Source: Syntrophaceae bacterium UBA6255 (GTDB taxonomy: Bacteria > Desulfobacterota > Syntrophia > Syntrophales > Smithellaceae). Taken from it: a stretch of DNA of 8,929 nt. This document shows, in pieces, positions 5,727 to 8,929 of this stretch. The stretch's first letter is position 1, and every line of letters begins with the position of its first letter. The notes beneath the pieces were generated by a model, which worked only from the letters and a program-made list of their open reading frames with translations, was not told the origin of the DNA and made no database searches. The stretch is from positions 22,498-31,426 of the forward strand of contig DJVN01000173.1 of assembly GCA_002441205.1 (NCBI GenBank), read 5' to 3'. Position numbers and translations under genes: made by a program.

Positions 5727-6719
5727 ATGCACAAAGAAATACAAAAATTCTTAACTGAACATCTGGGGAAGGCTGATATTAAGCTAGAACCCATCAAGAA
5801 GGGCGGCTCCGACCGCCAATTTTTCAGAGTGACTCTACCGCATGGCGACAGCTTTATTTTTATGCATTACGGCGATGAAGTGGCGGAAAACGCTCATTGG
5901 GCCGGCATCAACAAATTCATGGCATCGTTTGATATTAATGTGCCGAGGATTATCATGCAGGATACATCAAGGCATTTTATCCTGGTTGAGGATTTAGGCG
6001 AAGTTGATTTGTGGTCGGAAAGATCTTTGCCCTGGGAGGAAAGGCGCGATTATTATTTTCAGGCACTTTCTCAAATTTACCGCCTGCATTCGTTTGATCT
6101 AAAATCAATCCCTGCGAACTTGCAATTGTCCGAAAGTTACGGCCCGCGATTATATAAATGGGAGCACGACTATTTTCTGGAAAACCTTGTCGGGGAAGTT
6201 TGCAAAATCAAACTTTCATCATTGGACACCGCGAAGTTGATGAAAGAACTGGATGCGCTATCCGAGCGCCTGCAAAAAATAGAACCGTCTCTGATTCATC
6301 GCGATTTTCAATCGCAAAACATCATGATTAAAAACGGCAGGCCTGTCTTGATTGATTTTCAGGGCATGCGCCAGGGCTGTCTTTTTTATGATCTCGGTTC
6401 GCTTGTCTGCGATCCTTACGTTACCTTCACCGATGAAGAAAGAAACGAGTTGATCAGTTTTTATTATGAACTCATGAATCCCGCGTACAGCCGCGACGAG
6501 TTTGTCCAAAATTTCTGGATGGGTTCGGTGCAGCGGCTTTTGCAGGCTTTGGGTGCTTTCGGCTTTCTGGGTCTTAAAAAAAATAAACCGTCCTTTCTCG
6601 GGCACATCGGCAACGGTCTGGAGAATTTATTAACTGCAATCGATAAAGTGAACGGCCTTGACCAGCTCAACGATCTGGCTACTGAATGTGAAACAATCCT
6701 TGCCAGAAAAAATTATTAG
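5727..6719 (+). CDS. amgK: AmgK-like anomeric sugar kinase (N-acetylmuramate/N-acetylglucosamine kinase, APH fold)
   Basis: This 330-residue cytoplasmic protein has the aminoglycoside-phosphotransferase kinase fold. The nucleotide loop is GGSDRQFFRV (26-35), VEDLG (87-91) is the hinge, HRDFQSQNIM (191-200) is the Brenner-type catalytic loop with D193 as the base and N198, and IDFQGMRQGCLFYDLGSL (209-226) carries the metal-binding D210. AmgK proteins phosphorylate MurNAc and GlcNAc at C1. The IDFQ-x-x-x-x-G...YDL pattern and the neighbouring MurU fit that role; drug-modifying APH enzymes are less likely in this context. It follows murU by 89 bases containing a palindromic element, probably in one transcript. 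There is no clear ribosome binding site before the ATG, and the ATG at 5717 is in another frame. Confidence 0.84.
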   Translation: MHKEIQKFLTEHLGKADIKLEPIKKGGSDRQFFRVTLPHGDSFIFMHYGDEVAENAHWAGINKFMASFDINVPRIIMQDTSRHFILVEDLGEVDLWSERSLPWEERRDYYFQALSQIYRLHSFDLKSIPANLQLSESYGPRLYKWEHDYFLENLVGEVCKIKLSSLDTAKLMKELDALSERLQKIEPSLIHRDFQSQNIMIKNGRPVLIDFQGMRQGCLFYDLGSLVCDPYVTFTDEERNELISFYYELMNPAYSRDEFVQNFWMGSVQRLLQALGAFGFLGLKKNKPSFLGHIGNGLENLLTAIDKVNGLDQLNDLATECETILARKNY

Positions 6720-6792
6720 ACATAATGTATAAGTCAATTGTGTGATGAATGATTAAGTATTATATCCACAGAACTCCACATCATTAAATGTA

Positions 6793-6821
6793 TTGATAAA
6801 TGTGATGCTTCCGGTTAGTAT
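6793..6821 (+). promoter_or_regulatory. Candidate sigma-70 promoter of lemA
   Basis: TTGATA at 6793-6798 and TAGTAT at 6816-6821 are separated by 17 bases, in the AT-rich 138-base gap between amgK and lemA. The start codon lies about 35 bases beyond. This suggests lemA is transcribed on its own. Confidence 0.5.
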
Positions 6822-6857
6822 GCACAAAATATTCTGACAAAGGAGAATAGAGCTATT

Positions 6858-7415
6858 ATGCTATTCATATTATTATTCATCATTATAGTAATTATCGTTG
6901 TCATTTTAGCTTACAACCGCCTTGTGCGGTATAAAAACAATGTCGAATCGGCATGGGCGGATGTGGATGTACTCCTGAAAAAGCGCTATGATCTCGTGGG
7001 CAACCTGGTCGAAACGGTTAAAGGATACGCCGCGCATGAAAAAGGTCTTTTTGAGAAGTATGGTGAAGCCCGGTCATCGGCGATGAAGGCAACAGTTCCC
7101 GCAGACCGCGCGAAAGCGGAAAATATGATGCTGGAAACTGTGCGGGGATTGTTCGCGGTTGCCGAAGCATACCCGGAACTCAAGGCCAGCGCAAATTTCA
7201 TGCAGCTTCAGGTCGACCTTAAAAATCTCGAAGACAGTATCGAACTTGCAAGAAGAAATTATAACGCCGCGGTGCGCGAATATAATATCCTCACGCAGTC
7301 ATTCCCCTCCAATCTGGTGGCAACATGGTACGCATTCCTGAAGGCGGAATTCTTCGAACTGGAATCACCGGAAGTGGAAAGAAAACCTGTAAAGGTCGAT
7401 TTCCAGAACAAGTAG
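6858..7415 (+). CDS. lemA: LemA family membrane-anchored protein
   Basis: LemA proteins have one N-terminal membrane helix and a long helical bundle outside the membrane; their biochemical role is not established. Here residues 1-19 are strongly hydrophobic (LFILLFIIIVIIVVILA), followed by NRLVRYKNNVESAWADVDVLLKKRYDLVGNLVETVKGYA (20-58), the family core. AYPELKAS (104-111) and ARRNYNAAVREYN (131-143) are further hallmarks. At 185 residues the length is normal and the C-terminal ends with the usual F-x-P...FELE(S) block. A good ribosome binding site, AAAGGAG at 6839-6845, lies 12 bases before the ATG, the only strong one among the genes here. The usual partners of LemA (a TPM-domain protein or an HtpX-like protease) are absent; the next gene is convergent after 29 bases. 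Confidence 0.95.
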   Translation: MLFILLFIIIVIIVVILAYNRLVRYKNNVESAWADVDVLLKKRYDLVGNLVETVKGYAAHEKGLFEKYGEARSSAMKATVPADRAKAENMMLETVRGLFAVAEAYPELKASANFMQLQVDLKNLEDSIELARRNYNAAVREYNILTQSFPSNLVATWYAFLKAEFFELESPEVERKPVKVDFQNK

Positions 7416-7444
7416 TTCAGCGTATCGCCCCTGTTTTTTCCCAT

Positions 7445-8929
7445 TCACTCTTGCTGCGCCTCCTTTTCAGGCAAATTTTCGATCGGGATTACCCTGCACT
7501 TCCTGCCGCCGCGCAGATCGGGCAGGCCCTGTTCAGGGTCAAAAAGCTCCCGGGCATCGCTTAACAGGACGCCATCCGAGTGGTCCCAGGCCCCGCAGAG
7601 TTCAGGGGTGCCCTGGGCCATTTCCGGCTTCCACCATCCGTGGGGGATCCGGACCAGATCCTTCTGTATGTCCGGACTCAACTTTGCTTTCATTTTAATC
7701 CTGCCCCAGTCGGATTCCACATAAATCCAGTCGCCTTCTTTAATGCCGGATTCACGGGCGGTTTCGGTATGCAGAATGGCCAGTGGTTCCGGGTTGCGTT
7801 TACGCAACTTTTCTACATGGCGTCCGGCAGAGTGGAAATATTCATTTTCGCGCAGGCCGACAAAAAAGCGGAGTGGATATTCTGCTTCCGAGGGGTTGTC
7901 TTCCGGCGGATAAATTTCATTCCAGTAGGGAAGCGGATCACAGCCAATGGATTTCATTACGCTGGAATACAGTTCCACTTTACCGCTGGGGGTGGCAAAG
8001 CCGCGTTTTTTGTGCGGGTAGGGAGACAACACAAAATAATCCCTGAACAGACGGGCCATACGCTTCATTCCGCGGCGTTCAAAAAACTCCCGGGTTTTCT
8101 GATGCCGGCGCAGCAAAGAAAGCATACCGTTTCTTAGTAACGGCAGGAGGCCCATTCTGGAAAAGAGTTTCAGGGTAAGCTTCATTGCGCTGGCAGGAAG
8201 CGGGGGGGCGGGCGCCGTCAGCAAGGGGAGATTTTTTGAAAGCTCTTCCCACGTAAGCCCGGTCCCCTGGATCCGGTAATCGTAAAGTTCTTCCAGGTTT
8301 TTCCAGGGGAAGTGCTCTGCCATGCCCATGCGTACGGCCAGTTCATGCCAGAAATAATACACATCCCGGCACTCACCGGGCGGCTCAACGGCTTTTTGGG
8401 AAGTCATATAGACACTTATCCACTCCTGGAAATTGTACAGGACAGGCCGTTCCAGAAAGCAGTCGCCCGGAAGTACGTAGTCTGCCAGCTGGGCGGTGGG
8501 CGTCATGAAGAGGTCATTGACCACAAACAGGTCAAGATTTTTAATGGCCTCGAAAATGCCCTGCTGGTTGGTGAAGCACATGAGGGTGTTATTGGCGATG
8601 GAGAAAAAGGCCTTCACCGGATAGGGAACGCCTTCCCGAATGGCTTTGAATACAGCCAGCGGGTGGGCCATGTACATGCCTTTCATCAGGTTCCTGTAGG
8701 GCGCGCCCCATACCTTGCGCCGAGGTTCGTTTAAGGCCTGCTGCCCCCGGTAGGTCATGATCGGATGATCCTTTGCCCCCAACTGCAGGTCTTTTTTCTC
8801 CTGGGGCAGCCGTTCGTGGAGTTCCAGTTCCGACTCGGATATAATCATCTCGTTAAGGCCGGTCATGACGTCCCCGCCGGGAACATTCAGGCTGTTGGTC
8901 AATGCCCGCAGGATACCCTGGCAGCGCAG
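7445..8929 (-). CDS. Molybdopterin oxidoreductase, DMSO-reductase family (5' end outside window)
   Basis: Only the C-terminal 494 residues are present; the frame stays open to the window edge (reading LRCQGILRAL before the TTG at 8902), so that TTG is not the true start and the N-terminal Fe-S and first molybdopterin regions are outside. Recognisable are NVPGGDVM at the left edge, VVNDLFMTPTAQLADYVLPG...ERP (about 136-161, metal-cofactor domain), GFATPSGKVELYS (about 310-322), and the molybdopterin-dinucleotide-binding domain from FFVGLRENEYFHSAGRH (about 355) through GIKEGDWIYVESDWGRIKMKA to IPHGWWKPE. The pattern fits the thiosulfate/polysulfide reductase or acetylene-hydratase-like branch, but the substrate is not readable. 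About 80 residues before the FATPSGK motif form an unusual basic and hydrophobic stretch. The gene looks more GC-rich than its neighbours and converges on lemA. Confidence 0.9.
   Translation of the reverse strand: MRCQGILRALTNSLNVPGGDVMTGLNEMIISESELELHERLPQEKKDLQLGAKDHPIMTYRGQQALNEPRRKVWGAPYRNLMKGMYMAHPLAVFKAIREGVPYPVKAFFSIANNTLMCFTNQQGIFEAIKNLDLFVVNDLFMTPTAQLADYVLPGDCFLERPVLYNFQEWISVYMTSQKAVEPPGECRDVYYFWHELAVRMGMAEHFPWKNLEELYDYRIQGTGLTWEELSKNLPLLTAPAPPLPASAMKLTLKLFSRMGLLPLLRNGMLSLLRRHQKTREFFERRGMKRMARLFRDYFVLSPYPHKKRGFATPSGKVELYSSVMKSIGCDPLPYWNEIYPPEDNPSEAEYPLRFFVGLRENEYFHSAGRHVEKLRKRNPEPLAILHTETARESGIKEGDWIYVESDWGRIKMKAKLSPDIQKDLVRIPHGWWKPEMAQGTPELCGAWDHSDGVLLSDARELFDPEQGLPDLRGGRKCRVIPIENLPEKEAQQE

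Noticed and set aside
6258..6605. Minus-strand open frame of 115 codons within amgK
   Set aside because: It overlaps the catalytic core of the kinase and has no start signal or family features.
6720..6857. AAATGT direct repeats near 6786-6803 as iterons or an operator
   Set aside because: Only two short copies in an AT-rich stretch, which is within chance.
7580..8137. Plus-strand open frame of 185 codons opposite the molybdopterin oxidoreductase
   Set aside because: It has no recognisable motifs and lies fully antisense to a strongly supported gene, so it is a frame shadow.
8312..8734. Plus-strand open frame of 140 codons near the right edge
   Set aside because: It is also antisense to the conserved cofactor-binding part of the oxidoreductase and has a composition typical of a reverse-strand shadow.

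Overview
The window is a chromosomal stretch of a bacterium, probably Gram-negative and anaerobic. The evidence is an AmpG-like muropeptide permease, MurU/AmgK-type cell-wall recycling enzymes, a molybdopterin oxidoreductase, and short palindromic elements of the REP/MITE kind between genes. A Desulfobacterota (deltaproteobacterial, Syntrophales-like) host would fit, but this is an impression from gene style and repeats, not a proof.

Layout. Bases 1-200 hold no gene; they contain a nested palindromic element and a weak promoter candidate. Six plus-strand genes follow: a SpoIID/LytB-domain protein (201-1520), an AmpG-family MFS permease (1604-2917), an AbiE type IV toxin-antitoxin pair (abiEi 3204-3971, abiEii 3973-4884), a MurU-like sugar-1-phosphate nucleotidyltransferase (4918-5637), an AmgK-like sugar kinase of the APH fold (5727-6719) and a LemA protein (6858-7415). 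A minus-strand molybdopterin oxidoreductase (7445-8929, 5' end outside the window) converges on lemA. The last region looks more GC-rich and is functionally separate.

How the genes work together. SpoIID/LytB proteins cleave peptidoglycan glycan strands or stimulate amidases. AmpG imports muropeptides. AmgK phosphorylates MurNAc at C1 and MurU converts MurNAc-1-P to UDP-MurNAc. The plus-strand set without abiE therefore reads as a peptidoglycan turnover and recycling cluster.

The most striking point is that the AbiE module sits inside this cluster and is bracketed by MurU sequence. Upstream of abiEi, at 2993-3085, lies a decayed 5' fragment of a MurU-type gene (it encodes a GLGTRLRPLTE motif, then stops), while the complete murU begins 33 bases after abiEii. 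The fragment and the intact gene differ largely at synonymous sites, so the fragment seems to come from a diverged homologue and not from a fresh duplication. A 12-base near-identical direct repeat (TGAC[G/C]GAAAGAT) lies at each edge of the module. abiEi has its own promoter with two inverted repeats, and no separate murU promoter is evident, so the recycling genes murU-amgK may now depend on the autoregulated toxin-antitoxin promoter. I see no tRNA, rRNA, CRISPR array, transposase or integrase in the window.
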